DNA of 64,000 bases from Obelidium mucronatum (taxonomy: Eukaryota > Chytridiomycota > Chytridiomycetes > Chytridiales > Chytriomycetaceae), in assembly GCA_025765595.1 (NCBI GenBank), contig JAIVFH010000002.1, positions 434,001 to 498,000 on the forward strand. The letters are read 5' to 3'. The number at the start of each line of letters is the position of its first letter. Positions within the stretch are counted from its first letter, which is position 1. The notes below the pieces were generated by a model that was not told where the DNA came from, made no database searches, and saw only the letters and a program-made list of their open reading frames with translations. This document shows positions 27,326-41,132 of this stretch, piece by piece. A program made the translations under genes and the position numbers.

Positions 27326-29567
27326 CTAACAGACAGAGTACTTTGGACCACCACCGCCTTCGGGAACAGTCCAATCAATATTTTGGGATGGATCTTTGAT
27401 GTCACAAGTCTTGCAGTGTATGCAATTGCTGTTTTTTGTAAAAGAAAAAAAAATAGTCAGCACTTGAGACATGTTGTGGAAAACGACACGAAATGACATG
27501 TTGTGGAAACGAAACGAAATGCAAACCTAGAGTTGATTTGGAATCTCTTTTTCCCTGGATTTTCAGCGTCATCCAAGTATTCGTAAACTCCAGCTAGCAA
27601 GGATTGAAAGTTGGAATCAGCAAAAAGACCAATAGAAAATGAACCAAAAAACAACCAAAATATGCAATACCAGGACAAAATTTCTGCTCCGGGCCACCAT
27701 AGACTGCATAGTTCGTCTCCAACTGTTCTTTTGGACCCCTTTGCAACTTCAAGTGGACAGGTTGGTCCTCGACGTGACCAGTTCCAGTACGACTCACGTT
27801 TTCCAGTAGCTCAAAACTAATCACACCATCTGGCTTAGGGTACTCAATTGGCTTAATGTCCTTGAGAGGCTTCAATGTAGCGTGGTCTGGTTTCGAGTTC
27901 TTGAATGTCCAAGGCGTTCGGCCCTTGAAAATTAATGTGTCCAAGCCAGAGTACACGACACCTCCCCACAGTCCCAAAGGATTATGGAATGATGGGCGGA
28001 CGTTACGGACTTCGTACAGTTCCTTGTGGATCCATGAATTCTTGAAGGACTCTTCATAATTCGTAAGGGTGATTGGTGCTGTAGAGTTGGCAGTTGCCTC
28101 GTTTGTGATTGATTCAAAGGCTGCTTCACCAGCAAGCATACCTGGACAAAAGACAGCTCTTGTCAATAATTACGACCAGAAAAGTCACGCTTTTTTCTTG
28201 GACATGGAAACATACCGCTCTTCATCGCCGTATGCGTTCCTTTAATCTTGGGGACGTTGAGGAATCCAGCAGAACAACCAATCAAGGCCCCACCTGGGAA
28301 TGCGAGTTTGGGGATGGATTGGTATCCTCCTTCATTCAGAGCACGAGCACCATAACTGATAATCTTTCCTCCTTCCAAGTACTTTTTAATCAATGGATGG
28401 TGCTTGAATCTCTGGAATTCCTTGTAGGGCGACAAGGTTGGGTTCTCATAGTCCAATCCAACCACATAACCAATAGAGCACAGATTCTCCTCAAAGTGGT
28501 ACATGAAAGCGCCTCCATAAGTTTTATAGTCTACCGGCCATCCAATGGAATGCAAAACGAGACCAGATTCAAATTTGGCCGGGTCAATCTCCCAGACTTC
28601 CTTCAAACCAAGACCATACGTTTGAGGAGAAGAATCTTTCCGGAGATCAAATTTGTGAATAACTTTCTTTGAGAGAGAGCCGTGACATCCTTCAGCAAAG
28701 AGTGTGACTTTGGCTCGGATTTCCATTCCGCGTTCAAAAGAATCTTTGGGGAGACCGTTCTTTCCGATACCAACATCATTCGTGGCGATTCCGGCAACAG
28801 ATCCATCTTCATTGTAAAGCACCTGGATGGGGGGGGAAGTTAAAAAATTTTTTTATCAGTGACGTCAGAACTAGATAGGGTGAGAAACGCGAGAACCCTT
28901 CCATCACAACAACCAACAATGAGTCAGATTTCCCATCACACGCACCTCACTAGCCGCAAACGAGGGATAGATTTCGACACCAGCTTCTTCAGCCTGTTCG
29001 CCCAACCACCGGACAAACTGTGACAGGGAGACAATGTAGTTTCCCTTGTTGCTCATTTGCGGAGGATGTGGGATTGGAATGGACAAATTTTCCGTGAGAA
29101 AGTACATTTTGTCCTTTTTGGCTTCCGTGTTTAGCGGGGCGCCCTTGTCTTTCCAGTCTGGAATGAGTTCGTTGAGGGCGCGCGGTTCGAGGACGGCGCC
29201 GGACAGGGTGTGAGCGCCTGAATGGAGCGAGTATTAAGAAGCGAATTAAGCAGAGAGAAGACAGAGAGAAGAAAGAGAGAACAAAGATAGAAGAAAACAA
29301 CAAAAACACACCGACTTCGGCGCCCTTCTCGACAACAAACACGCGCACGTCGCTGCCCGCCGCCGCCGCCAGCTGCCGGATGCGAATCGCCGCGCTGAGC
29401 CCCGCGGGCCCGGCGCCGACGATGCACACGTCGACGGCCTCCGCGAAACGCTCGCCGTTGAGGAGCGCGTGCGCCGCCGCCGCCGCCGTCGAGCGCAGCG
29501 GCCGCGCCGCCGAAAAGAAGCGCCGTCCGCCGAACGCGGACTGGCCCATGAGGCGCAGGAGCTGCAT
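27326..29567 (-). CDS. ETFDH: Electron transfer flavoprotein-ubiquinone oxidoreductase
   Basis: This mitochondrial inner-membrane enzyme passes electrons from ETF (fatty-acid and amino-acid oxidation) to ubiquinone. The N-terminus is Arg-rich and fits a mitochondrial presequence. The FAD motif [17 protein letters not shown] follows, then [66 protein letters not shown] and the iron-sulfur region [19 protein letters not shown], ending [10 protein letters not shown]. Six exons join with standard introns and there is no frame break in the parts I traced. Only the first exon (29.32-29.57 kb) is strongly GC-rich. The length, a little over 600 residues, fits the family. Confidence 0.95.
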
Positions 29568-29757
29568 TTTATTCGAGGTGATTTTTTTTATTAATAATCG
29601 CGCTTCGAAAAATAATAAATATCAACAGTGTTTCCGAATCACCCCGAAACACAGTCAGTGTCTGTCGAAATTGTAAAAAAAAATAGTAAAATAATAAAAT
29701 AGGAGAAAGAGTGGTGGATCTTCGTCGCAAAATAAAGTGTGTGTGCATTGAAACCAA

Positions 29758-31699
<1,942 letters not shown>

Positions 31700-32276
31700 T
31701 TTTGCTTTTTTAACTGGACTCTTTGTTGTTGTTTTTCGTGCTGTTGAAAAAAATGGAGAACAATGCAATGCAAACAAAGGAACCAAAAAAAAAGAGAAAT
31801 ACAAGAGAATACATACAAATAACTTCAAAGAAAAATTAAATAATAATATACGAAGATGTTTATTTCCCTTCATAAAAGTCTAAGAAAAAAAAATAGAGCA
31901 CCCACATTCCACTCAACAATATAACCCAAAGAAACAAAAAACAAACACCAAATCCAGAAAGAAAATACGCACAAGTCTCTCATCTCACCCTCCCCTTACA
32001 ATAATTCATAACAGTAAAAGAAGGAAAAACAAAAAACAAAAGACAAACCAACTTAACAAAAAAAAAAAAGAAAAAAACTATGCGGTGAGGAGGGGAGCAA
32101 GCAAACAGTGCGACCACAAAGAAACCAAGATCCAGAAAGGCAAAACAAGCATATACAAGAGAATATAAACGGGTAGGTTTAACAATTAATGCTTTCCCAA
32201 AAAAAAAAATCAAAGAACTTTTAAGCAGGAGGACTATAGTAGTAAATCAAACAGCAGGAGAAAACAAAAGAGAAGC
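31700..32276. other. A-rich intergenic region between a kinase start and a nuclease gene end
   Basis: Upstream of the MAP kinase ATG the plus strand is rich in A and AAAGAAA runs (T/C-rich on the gene strand), typical of a fungal promoter and 5' leader. Apart from poly-A/poly-T tracts I see no repeat, RNA gene or credible protein frame. Confidence 0.5.
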
Positions 32277-35200
32277 TCAAGGAGACACAGTAGCAGCAGG
32301 AGTTGCAGCAGCCATCTTTAAAAATGCCTGCATAGTTAAATATGCATCATTTCCAGCATTGTGGAAAGGAACGTCTGATTCATCGTCAATTATCCCCAGC
32401 GCCTCACACATCTTCTTGACAGACATTCGCTGCGCTTTTAGTCGACCATGAAGCGCACAATCCAGTTCTGCAGTGTCGAAAACGCTATGAATCCCTGTAG
32501 AATCAGGTTCTAGCCTCCTTTGTTTTCCCTTCTCATCCACCACTGGCTCTGCTGTTTTGCCTTCTTCATCTGCTGCCGCGATGCTCAAATGAACTCCGCA
32601 TTCCTTCAGCCAAGCAATATCACCAGAAACAGCATGTCCGACCAACACAGCGGCACCAGAGCCGGAACAAGATGTCGTTTCATCATCAACGTTCAAGTCC
32701 AACTTCAACAACTGAACGACATAATCGAGACATTCAACCTCAGTGTCTCCAAATCGGAACTCATGTCGAACATCCGGCACATATCGCCCATTCTTCAAAT
32801 GTTGGTTTTCCTCCAAAATGAAATGTTTGGCAATGAGAGCGTTTCCAGTTACTTTGGGGTTAAACAGCGTCCAACCAATCTCGATAATCTGCGTTTGATT
32901 CATTTCTGTTGAAAAAAAAATTTATGAAAACGGTTTAGTAGGAAAAAAAAGGGGGAGGCGGGTTTGAAGAGTGTTTTTTTTACCATGAGCCTCAATATCC
33001 AAACTCAAGAAAACCGTTCCCGCACTTTTAGCATCCGCCACTAATCGCCGAGCATCGCTCAACTTTTGCGCCATTGCTAAACTCTCACGAGCGTCCTTTT
33101 CAATCCGCTTCATTTCCTTTTTATGCTTCTCCAGCGCTTTTGAAACAGCCGCATAGTCATCTGCAGATTGTATTTTGATTCCAATCAGGTCTGAAAACGT
33201 TGTTCTCGGCGCGGGGGTTGCTCCAGAATCGGCTGAATCCACTTCTATTGCGCATGCGGCAATTGTAGTCGATGCGACCAATAACGTCGGATTTGGTTTC
33301 GGCGTTGCCGCAGCGGCTGAGGCATATGATTTGGGAGCAGTCCCCTGCAACAGGCGAGACCGGCTCGCTTATTACTGGAGCTACCCCAGAAGAGGCAGAG
33401 GAGACATAGAAAGGCTTCAAGTCAAACATTGTGTCGCCAATACGTTCTCGGACTGATTCAACAACAAATTGCCGCAGCTTCGGAAACAAGTGAGATGGAA
33501 TCAACAAGTGCCGGCGGTTATCTGAGCTCGCAGTACCTACCAAAAAAACAGGAATTTCTCAGTCCCCCTTGAACACCAAAAACAACAAAGAGGTCCTTAC
33601 CAATTGCAAAAACATCTGCATCCAGCCGTGACAGCACAGACCACGGTCCATTTTCACTCGCAGCCGCTTTTGAAAACCCAAATGCATCCGTAACAGCCTC
33701 CATAACACTCGGATTTGACTCTGCAGGAAGTTGCTTCTTCACAAAAGCATATAAATCTCCCAAGCGAGCAAACGGACCAGCGGGAACAGAAACATTCGAC
33801 TTTGTCACAGACACTGCCTTGACAACCTTTTTAACAGCAGTCATCGGTGCTGGTTTCGCATCTCCAACTGTTTGAGTCGATTGAACAACAGGAGATACAA
33901 CTGAAGCCGGCTTCGCCACCACATCGACAACAACAGCTACCGAGACGCCATCGCTCTCACCAACAGCAGCCTCTTCCGTCGCAGCAGCAGCATTAACCAC
34001 CTCCACCAACTTCATTTTTGATTTAATTTTAGGAGACGCTGGCGGCTTCGGCGGCAACGGATGCACAATCCGTGACGGAGACTTTGACAAAGGAGACCCA
34101 ACACCACCCAACACTTTTCCTTTGGAAGCTCTTGGCGACAATGACGCAGATACTTCCCTCCTCCTTGCATCACTTGTTGAAATCTCTAATCGAGCCACTG
34201 GAACCTTGGGAACAGTTGGTTTCCGTGCTTCACCCTCATCATCATCATCATCATCATCGCGGCTGCCACTACTGCTACCAACAGACCCTGCAACTCCATT
34301 CGCTGAAGCCAGATCCGCCTCATCCCCGTCACACCCATTCCCACCATCAACACTCCCATTCGATGTGTCCATTGGCGAGAATGGCGGCGCGTCAAGTGAT
34401 AACGTGGTTGAAAAGCCTCCAGATGAGGATCCGACAGATTCAGATCCAATCGTTGTTGCAGTTGTTGTTTGGGAATTGGTTCGCTTCCCCCGTTTTTTTC
34501 CTCTTCTAGAAGCTTTTTTCTTCCAATCTGTTCCCTGTTGTTGTTGCTGCTGCTGCTGTTGTTGATGCTGCTGCTGTTGTTGTGGCTCTGTGCCGCCAAA
34601 AAGCCAACCTCCATGTATTGCTTGAGGGGACTGTTGGTGTTGAGGGGATAGGACGCCAGGTACTAGGTACCCATATGGGCTGGTCGGGCTAATGACAGAG
34701 TTGTTGAATACATGATGCTGTTGTTGGTGGGTATTTACGGCCATCATGGGAGGCATAGGGAGCTGTGGATAGGGCCCTGTAGGTGGCAAAGGTAATGGTG
34801 GGGCATGGAATAGTTGAGGGCTTGACGGTGGGAAATGCAATGCGGGTTGAGGCTGCTGTTGGTGGTGTTGCTGATGCTGCTGCTGCAAAAACAAAAGCTG
34901 TTGCTGCTGTTGTTGCGCGAAATAAGAAATTTGTTGCAGATGTTGTTGTTGTTGAACTTGTTGTTGCCGTGAAAGTGGGAGAGTTGTAAAGCTCTTTCGC
35001 GAATATAGGTTCTTATGTGGTGCAGGTTTCGTCCCAATCGCATTGTGCGAAGCACTTCCTGTTGCATGAGGTTGCTGATGAAGAGACTTTGTGAGTATTC
35101 CAAAAAAAAAAAAACAAAAAAAAAAAGACGGACAAAGCAGTCAATCACTCACCACAACAGAAGCTTCCTGAAGTGGGGCTCCGTTGGCTATTCGTGTTTC

Positions 35201-36142
35201 ATTCAGCGTATGATCCAGAATACCACCCTGTAGTGAATCATGGACATCCGCTGACGCTAGATCCGAGACTCCAACAGCATCTCCATTCGTTGTAGGACTT
35301 AGAGCTATGCAGTCCTCATCAGCAACAACCGTGTTATCCCCACCAGATGCACCCCCAACTGAATCATCCCCATCCAGCCCACCCGCTTCCTTTCGTTCGT
35401 CCAGCGGCGACGCAGATGCGGAATGGTTTCCAGGCTTTGCGGAGCATTTTGAAGGATTAGTGGGTGTTTGGAAGAGCACGCTATGGTGTTGGTTGTGTTG
35501 CTGCAAATGGGGCCTGGACTGCGACTTCCTGACACCCACGCCACCATTTAAACTGCCACTACTGCTACTGCTGCCATTTCTCTGCTGTTGTGGCAGTGCG
35601 GGCGGGTTTTGGTGAAGGGGAGGATATAAACTGTAGAATGGGGGTATTTGATTCGCAGACGGATAAGACGCCACTTGCGACTGCGTCGGATACATGTTCC
35701 ATAGATGTTGCTGTTGCTGTTGTTGCATGTTTTGGTTGAGCAGTGCGTGCTGTGGCTGTTGTTGTTGTTGTTGGTGGGGCCATGAAGTACACGGCCGGGG
35801 GTCTTACCGCCGCCGCCCGCTTGCTGCTGCTGATGCTGCTGCGGATAGAGCGGATGCGGAAGCGGATGCGGCAGCGCATGCGCCGATCCGTCGACGCCCG
35901 CACGCAACAGCTCTGCGCTCGCGGCCCGCCGCACGCCGCCGCGCGCGCCCCGCCGCTGCGCCGTCTTTTTCGGCGGCGGCGGCGCCGGCGGCGGCAGGCG
36001 TTGTGATTGGTCGGCTGCTGCTTGCCTGCTGCTGCTGCGTCGCTGCTGGCGCCGGCCTGGCTGCTTGGCCGCCGCGGGACGGCGGGGCGGCGGCGGCGGC
36101 AGCGTCGTCGGGTGGCGGTGGGGGAGAAGGCGTGGCGGCCAT
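32277..36142 (-). CDS. DEDDh 3'-5' exonuclease-like (Gfd2/YDR514C-type) protein with long Gln/Pro-rich N-terminus
   Basis: The C-terminal domain has all acidic and His residues of a DEDDh nuclease: D and E in FLSLDIEAHE, D in LVGHAVSGDIAWL, and H and D in PFHNAGNDAYLTMQAF. It begins after a coiled region (ALEKHKKEMKRIEKDARESL). EAH/EMNQTQIIEIGW is split by a phase-1 intron. This arrangement resembles the fungal Gfd2/YDR514C family; whether the substrate is RNA or DNA is unknown. The first 500 or more residues are disordered: GC-rich Ala/Pro start, poly-Gln and poly-His blocks near 34.9, 34.55 and 35.7 kb, and Asp and Ser runs. Introns include one at 35.07-35.14 kb and one near 33.54-33.60 kb. 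One base must be skipped near 33340 to keep frame into QGTAPKSYASAAAA. Confidence 0.75.
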
Positions 36143-36463
36143 CGTAAGCATCGTTCGAAGGAGGCCCAAGTCGTGGTGTTGTTTATGTTGACAGCTCAGC
36201 CTGGAAATAATCCGCTTAGATCTGAAGGCTGTCTCGATACTAAGCACGTGTCAGAAAGGTACCCGTTGTGGTGTCGTTGAAGCGATGACGTGGATGGGGC
36301 GACGGCTGGCTCGCACTGTAGTGTTTTGGACGCTAATTGGTTTGGCGGGAAGCGAAAATTTTGTAGCCAACCCCTCACCAACAGAATCCAATGAGACATG
36401 GTTTATTGTTGCGTCTAGATTCACTATATTCTCCTCTATATACGATAAAACGCGCGGCGGGGC

Positions 36464-38022
36464 TTACTTGAAGCCAAAGACTTTGAAAACAAAATGTAGG
36501 ATTACAAAGACCACTGGATTCCACACCTTTGACAAACAGTTATAAACTTCCTCCCAGACTTTGCTCAATAATGATGACTTACCAGCATATATCGTAACGC
36601 GTCAAGGAAATTCAAGTAAATGAGTTGCTGAAAATGTAAAAAAAAAATCCGTTAGGGCAAGTTGGGCAACCCTTAAAATTATGTACTCAACTGTACTATC
36701 CCATGCATGCCTAGAAAAGGCTTTCATGTCCACTTTTTCTTTACAATACGGACAGCAATCTTTTTTTCCAATTATAGTCCACCCCCTAAAACGTTTCAAG
36801 TCAATCGTCAACACAAATCAAAAAAAATTGCTAAGAAGAAGCCACAAACCTGATGCAGTCTTCGTGGAAAGGATGACCACAATTCATCTTGATGAACATT
36901 TTCTTCTGATTTTTGCAATCCTTTTTGCTCTGTTGTACTCTCCCCACAAATAGCACACACATTCGACCTCAGATGCTTTTTTGGGAATCCTGTTCGCGTG
37001 TAATAACCCATCATCATTGCCATTCGATCAGATAGACGATCCACAAAGTCTCTCCCCAGCATTCCAAAATATAGCGCATAAAATAGAATCGTAACTCCCC
37101 CCTAGTTAAAACTTTCAATTCAGAAACTGAAAGATAACCCTCAAAACCGCGGTGGATTACCCTAAACATTGAAATCTCGATTTCCTCTGATATGCCAAAA
37201 AGTATAGAAGGGAGACTAAAGAAGGGTACGAACGTAAAGAAATAACCAACTAAGAAAGAGTGTGGAGCCAAATTCAGATTGAAAGCGCAAGAAACAAAAC
37301 AAGATGTCGACAGTTACCAGCGCCAACCATCACCGATGCATTATATACATATGAGTACCACCGATACACCAGCTTTGGGGTTTCGCTCTGCATGGGGGAT
37401 TCAAAGATTGCTTTCCGCACGACGACGCCGTTCGCCAGGGAAAACAGCAGCCACACGAGGATAAAGCGGAAGTTGCCCGCGCTGAAGCCGATGGCGGCGG
37501 GCACGAACCACAGGCCGACCAGACTCACGAGGTTGAAGCTCGCGGGGTGCCAGCGCTTCCACACTGTCAGCACGATCTGGAAGACAATCAGCGAGGCGAA
37601 CAGAATCATGGCCATTTCGGCGTGCTGGGCCTCGTGGCCGCGGTGCTCCTCGAGAAACTTGAAGCGGTCGATCAGGGCGTCGTGCTGCTCGCGCGTCAGG
37701 TCGCTGCGCTTGATGTTGTTGAGCGCGCAGAACTCGTCGACGAGGCGCTCGCGGTCGGCGTCCGTCAGCGGCGACGGCGGCAGCTGCAGGCCGTGGTGCG
37801 AGTGGTCGGCCGCGTCGAAGGTGACTGCGGACGACGGGCTTCGCGGCATCGACTGGCTGCGCTGGATTCACTGCGTTTGCTGCATTCGCTGGATTCGCTG
37901 TTGTAACAGGGACAGGGGCGGCCAGCTGGCTCAATGCCAGAGACCGCCTCGGGGCGCACCGGCGTGAGCAGAAACACGGAAACAACTAGAACGAGAAATG
38001 TCGGCGATGATGATGCGCGCAT
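36464..38022 (-). CDS. RNF121: RNF121/RNF175-type transmembrane RING ubiquitin ligase
   Basis: The protein starts with a signal peptide (MRASSSPTFLVLVVSVFLLTP) and a GC-rich linker. It continues with the family-specific HRGHEAQHAEMAMILFASL, helices such as FRFILVWLLFSLANGVV, TPKLVYRWYSYVYNASVM, GVTILFYALYFGMLGRDF and MAMMMGYYTRTGFPKKHL. A RING finger follows: CAICGE, MNCGHPFHEDCI/RGWTIIGKKDCCPYCKEKVD. RNF121 is a Golgi/ER ubiquitin ligase acting in membrane-protein quality control. About five introns are used. Single-base skips are needed in the first 200 bp and near 36920 before KMFIKMNCGHPF. The last exon, tentatively ending at 36464 with VILHFVFKVFGFK, has uncertain phase. Confidence 0.8.
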
Positions 38023-38481
38023 TCGATGAGTACGTGGGTGAATAAGTGCGTCGGCTGGGTTGAATAGTGAGTGCGGCTGGCTATACTGCTGTGCTGCTGC
38101 TGCTCGGGTTGGTTGATTGGACGATGCGGGTTTGGGGGAATCAAATGAGATCGTGATTTTTTGTGTTGGTCTTTCCTGTCAATGTTCCAACTTTTGGGGC
38201 TGCCAACGATGAAAATAGATGAAAATTAATCCCCTGATAAAGACCTGATAAACTAATCCGATATTATCCTGAAACCAACCCTCGCTGTAGACAAACGCGG
38301 TCATCAAGCTTATTCCGAGAATTCGCTTGTTTCCACATAGTCGATCTGGCCGGCACTTTCAAATTTCATAACCATCATGACGAAAGACAGTTGAGCAACC
38401 TTGCTTTCGTCGTGCTCTTTATTCTGGCAACTTCACGTTTCGATGAGATGGTTTGATTTGTTGTGACGTTCTTCGTAATGG

Positions 38482-38503
38482 TGACTCATCGGCAGGTATA
38501 AAG
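38482..38503 (+). promoter_or_regulatory. AP-1/Gcn4-like site and TATA box of the universal stress protein gene
   Basis: TGACTCA (38482-38488), the consensus for bZIP factors of the Gcn4/AP-1/Pap1 type, is followed 9 bp later by TATAAAG (38497-38503), 51 bp before the ATG at 38554. The pair suggests stress- or starvation-responsive transcription. The upstream 38.03-38.48 kb has no gene that I can see. Confidence 0.45.
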
Positions 38504-38553
38504 GGCGCCACAATTCCTCAACAAACAAAAACACATAAACCTATAAGCTAACC

Positions 38554-39291
38554 ATGGACGTCTTTTCCGAAGCCCAAATTCACGCAAACGAACAGCCAAC
38601 TGACCTCACTGCAAGTATGAGCGAGGTTGTTCCTCACCACGAAGATGAAAGCCACCCAAGCGAGGCGGAATTCAAGAGAGTCATTGCCATAGCGATTGTG
38701 AGTTTATTTTGCTTTGGTCTTCCAAGGAACCCGTCGAATCAACAGCTCTTAACAACTAAAAAACATGACCTTCTACAGGATTCCTCTCTGTTTGCAGAAC
38801 ACGCCGTCAATTGGGCAATCAAGAACTACCTTCAACCCTCAGACCTCGTCGTTCTACTGAATGCCCGCTCTTTCGTAACTCCTCCCGGAACAGTATATAT
38901 GGACGTGGCCAACTGGATCGACCAGCAAGAAACATTCCAACGCGCCACATCCCATAAACTGCTTCGCACCACTGCTTCCCGCTTGAAACATCTTGGCTTC
39001 GCAACAAAAGCAATTGCTCTCAAGGGAGATATCAAAGACGAAATTGTCAGAAAAGCCAAGGAGGTGCAAGCAGATGCATTGATTGTTGGATCGCGTGGGC
39101 TGGGTTACTTTTCGAGAGCCCTTGTGGGGTCTGTATCCGATTACGCGGTGCATTATGCGCATTGTCCGGTGCTCGTTATTAAACCGACTGAAGAGGAGTT
39201 GAATGCTTTGAAGTTGGCGCAAGCGGCTTTGAAGGATAGTGCAGTCAACATCACCCAGACTGCTGAAGACAATGTGTCTTCTGCGTTTTGA
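38554..39291 (+). CDS. Universal stress protein (UspA domain)
   Basis: Two exons (38554-38697, 38779-39291) encode 218 residues. A short acidic leader precedes the UspA fold, which starts at KRVIAIAI/DSSLFAEHAVNWA. The ATP-binding signature G-2x-G-9x-G(S/T) is present as VGSRGLGYFSRALVGSVSDY, followed by HCPVLVIKPT. Such proteins bind ATP and accumulate under starvation or oxidative stress; the exact role in fungi is unclear. The 81-nt intron is a multiple of three and open, so an intron-retaining product would add 27 residues within the first strand; the homology favours splicing. The promoter carries an AP-1-like site and a TATA box. No membrane or secretion signal is visible. Confidence 0.9.
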   Translation: MDVFSEAQIHANEQPTDLTASMSEVVPHHEDESHPSEAEFKRVIAIAIVSLFCFGLPRNPSNQQLLTTKKHDLLQDSSLFAEHAVNWAIKNYLQPSDLVVLLNARSFVTPPGTVYMDVANWIDQQETFQRATSHKLLRTTASRLKHLGFATKAIALKGDIKDEIVRKAKEVQADALIVGSRGLGYFSRALVGSVSDYAVHYAHCPVLVIKPTEEELNALKLAQAALKDSAVNITQTAEDNVSSAF

Positions 39292-39649
39292 GTTCTTTAA
39301 ATTATTATTTGTTTTCTTCTCTCTTCCGTGTATATTTTATAGTAATATAGCAAAGTTCAATACGTCTGAAGATGTTGTATGAATTTGGCTTGAAACCAGA
39401 CACTCATTAGAGATTTCCAGTATCGCTTTGGTGACTCAACCATTGCCAAGGCGGCGAAAAAAAACACATGCAGTGGCAGTGACATGCTTACAAGCAGCCA
39501 TCCAATCTATCAAAGCAAGTGCTGGATTCACATAAAAGAACTATTTATTTATCCCTTTTCAACTGATATCGGTTGCATATATGATTTGCTCAATTGGCAA
39601 TTGCACGAATATGCAAAATTACTTTTTTTTATTTTTTTAACTTTTCATT

Positions 39650-40987
39650 TTAGTACTGACTATTCTGGGCTGCTGCTTGCTGTTGCGCGTAGTATTGCTG
39701 CTGCGCAAAATATTGCTGTTGCTGTGCATACTGTTGTCCAGCATATTGCGCATACGCCGCCTGTTGTTGTTGCTGCTGCTGACTATACGCAGTATTCACA
39801 GATCGCGTCATTGATTCAGCTGCTGAACCAGCAGAAGATGGAGCCGGGCTTGGGCTTGATCTCGCGTTGTTTGCAAGAATACGCTCGCGAGAAGGGGACT
39901 TTTTGGGCCCAGTGGCAGCGGCAGCGGAAGGACCAGCTTCCTTGATCAACGCATCTAATGGGACTGTTGGCTTGTTTTTCTTCTTTTTGAAGAGCCGCAC
40001 GTAAACAAATAAGGCAAAGCTTGATAAGATGACGGCTGTTACTGAACCCCCAACGATTCCAAGTGTCTGAAGGAGATAAAAGAAAGGCAATTTAATTATG
40101 AAATTCGTTTAATTTAAAAAGTATACGCGCCATTATTAGTAATAGGGCATACTGTGATGGAGAGAAATAATAAAAAAAAAGAAACTTACGCGAGCGTTTG
40201 TTGAAGATTCCGTTGCCTTCGAAGCTGAGACCACGCTGCTGTTGGAAGCAGCATCGGCTGTTGAAGTGGGAAGAGAAAGCGAAAGAGTGTCTGTGACACC
40301 AGTCGCGCTGACTGCTGCTGTAGTTTGAGCCTTAAGTGTCGACTTGACACCATTCGGGCTCTTTTGCGAGTCTGTCGTTTCCACTGGCTGACCGCCTCCT
40401 TGCGAGTCTTGCTGACTGCTTCCTCCATTCGCTTTTGATGAACCCTTTCCTTTTGTTGAGGTTGGCACAGGCGGAGGGTTTGCAGGTTGTTGAGGTTGCT
40501 GTGGTTGCTGAGGTTGCTGCTGGGGTGGTTGCAAGACTTCTCCAGATGGTCCTCCTTGATCTGAATTACTCTGCGATTTTGGAGAAGAAGGAACCGTTGG
40601 TGGTGATGGTGGTGGACTCTGAGCTTGTGGTTTGGAGTCTGGAACTGGAAAGGGGTCATTGAAGACAACGGCCTGTGGAGCTGGGATTGGAAACAAGGGA
40701 GAATCGGCGTTTTTAGGCTCATTTGATGCATTGTCTGGATCAGGTTTTTGGTCGGCGACTACTTCTGGTTCTTCATTAATGGTTTGGTTCTGTGTTGATT
40801 CAGCAGCAGCGGCAATGGGCTGAGCAGCAGGCGCTGGGCGAGGCTCTGACGAAGTCGCTTGCTTGGGGCTGAAGATGCTTTTGCTTGGGATAATACCAGG
40901 GAGGATGTTTGGAATTCCCTTGATCCCAAGAACATCTGCCGAGCACGACGCAATAGCTATGGACAGCAACACCACGGATATGCGCAT
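39650..40987 (-). CDS. Single-pass surface protein with Pro/Gln/Ser-rich ectodomain
   Basis: Two exons encode about 390 residues. A signal peptide (MRISVVLLSIAIASCSA) is followed by a long low-complexity ectodomain rich in Pro, Ser, Thr, Gln and Asn, including a PQQPQQPQQP block. One transmembrane helix (TLGIVGGSVTAVILSSFALFVYV) follows, starting at the splice point, then a stop-transfer RLFKKKKNK and a cytoplasmic tail ending in Gln/Tyr/Ala repeats (QQQYFAQQQYYAQQQ). The layout resembles Wsc/Mid2-type cell-wall stress sensors, which also have a Ser/Thr-rich extracellular stalk, one helix and a short tail; no WSC cysteine domain is present. A sensor role upstream of the Slt2-type MAPK is only an inference. 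Confidence 0.75.
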
Positions 40988-41132
40988 TTTTTTCTCAGAT
41001 GAATAATGATGGGAAGTGATTTGATGGGGAAACGCGAGAAAAAGTCATTACGATCCACCAACAGAATTTTTTCTGACACTGGCAAAATGAAAGTCGAATG
41101 AAGGGAGAGAAGGAATCTCATTTATTGGATCT

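Noticed and set aside
36285..36545. 86-residue plus-strand frame MTWMGRRLARTVVFWTL
   Set aside because: It overlaps the 3' end of the RNF121-type gene, shows no homology, and its signal-like start is weak.
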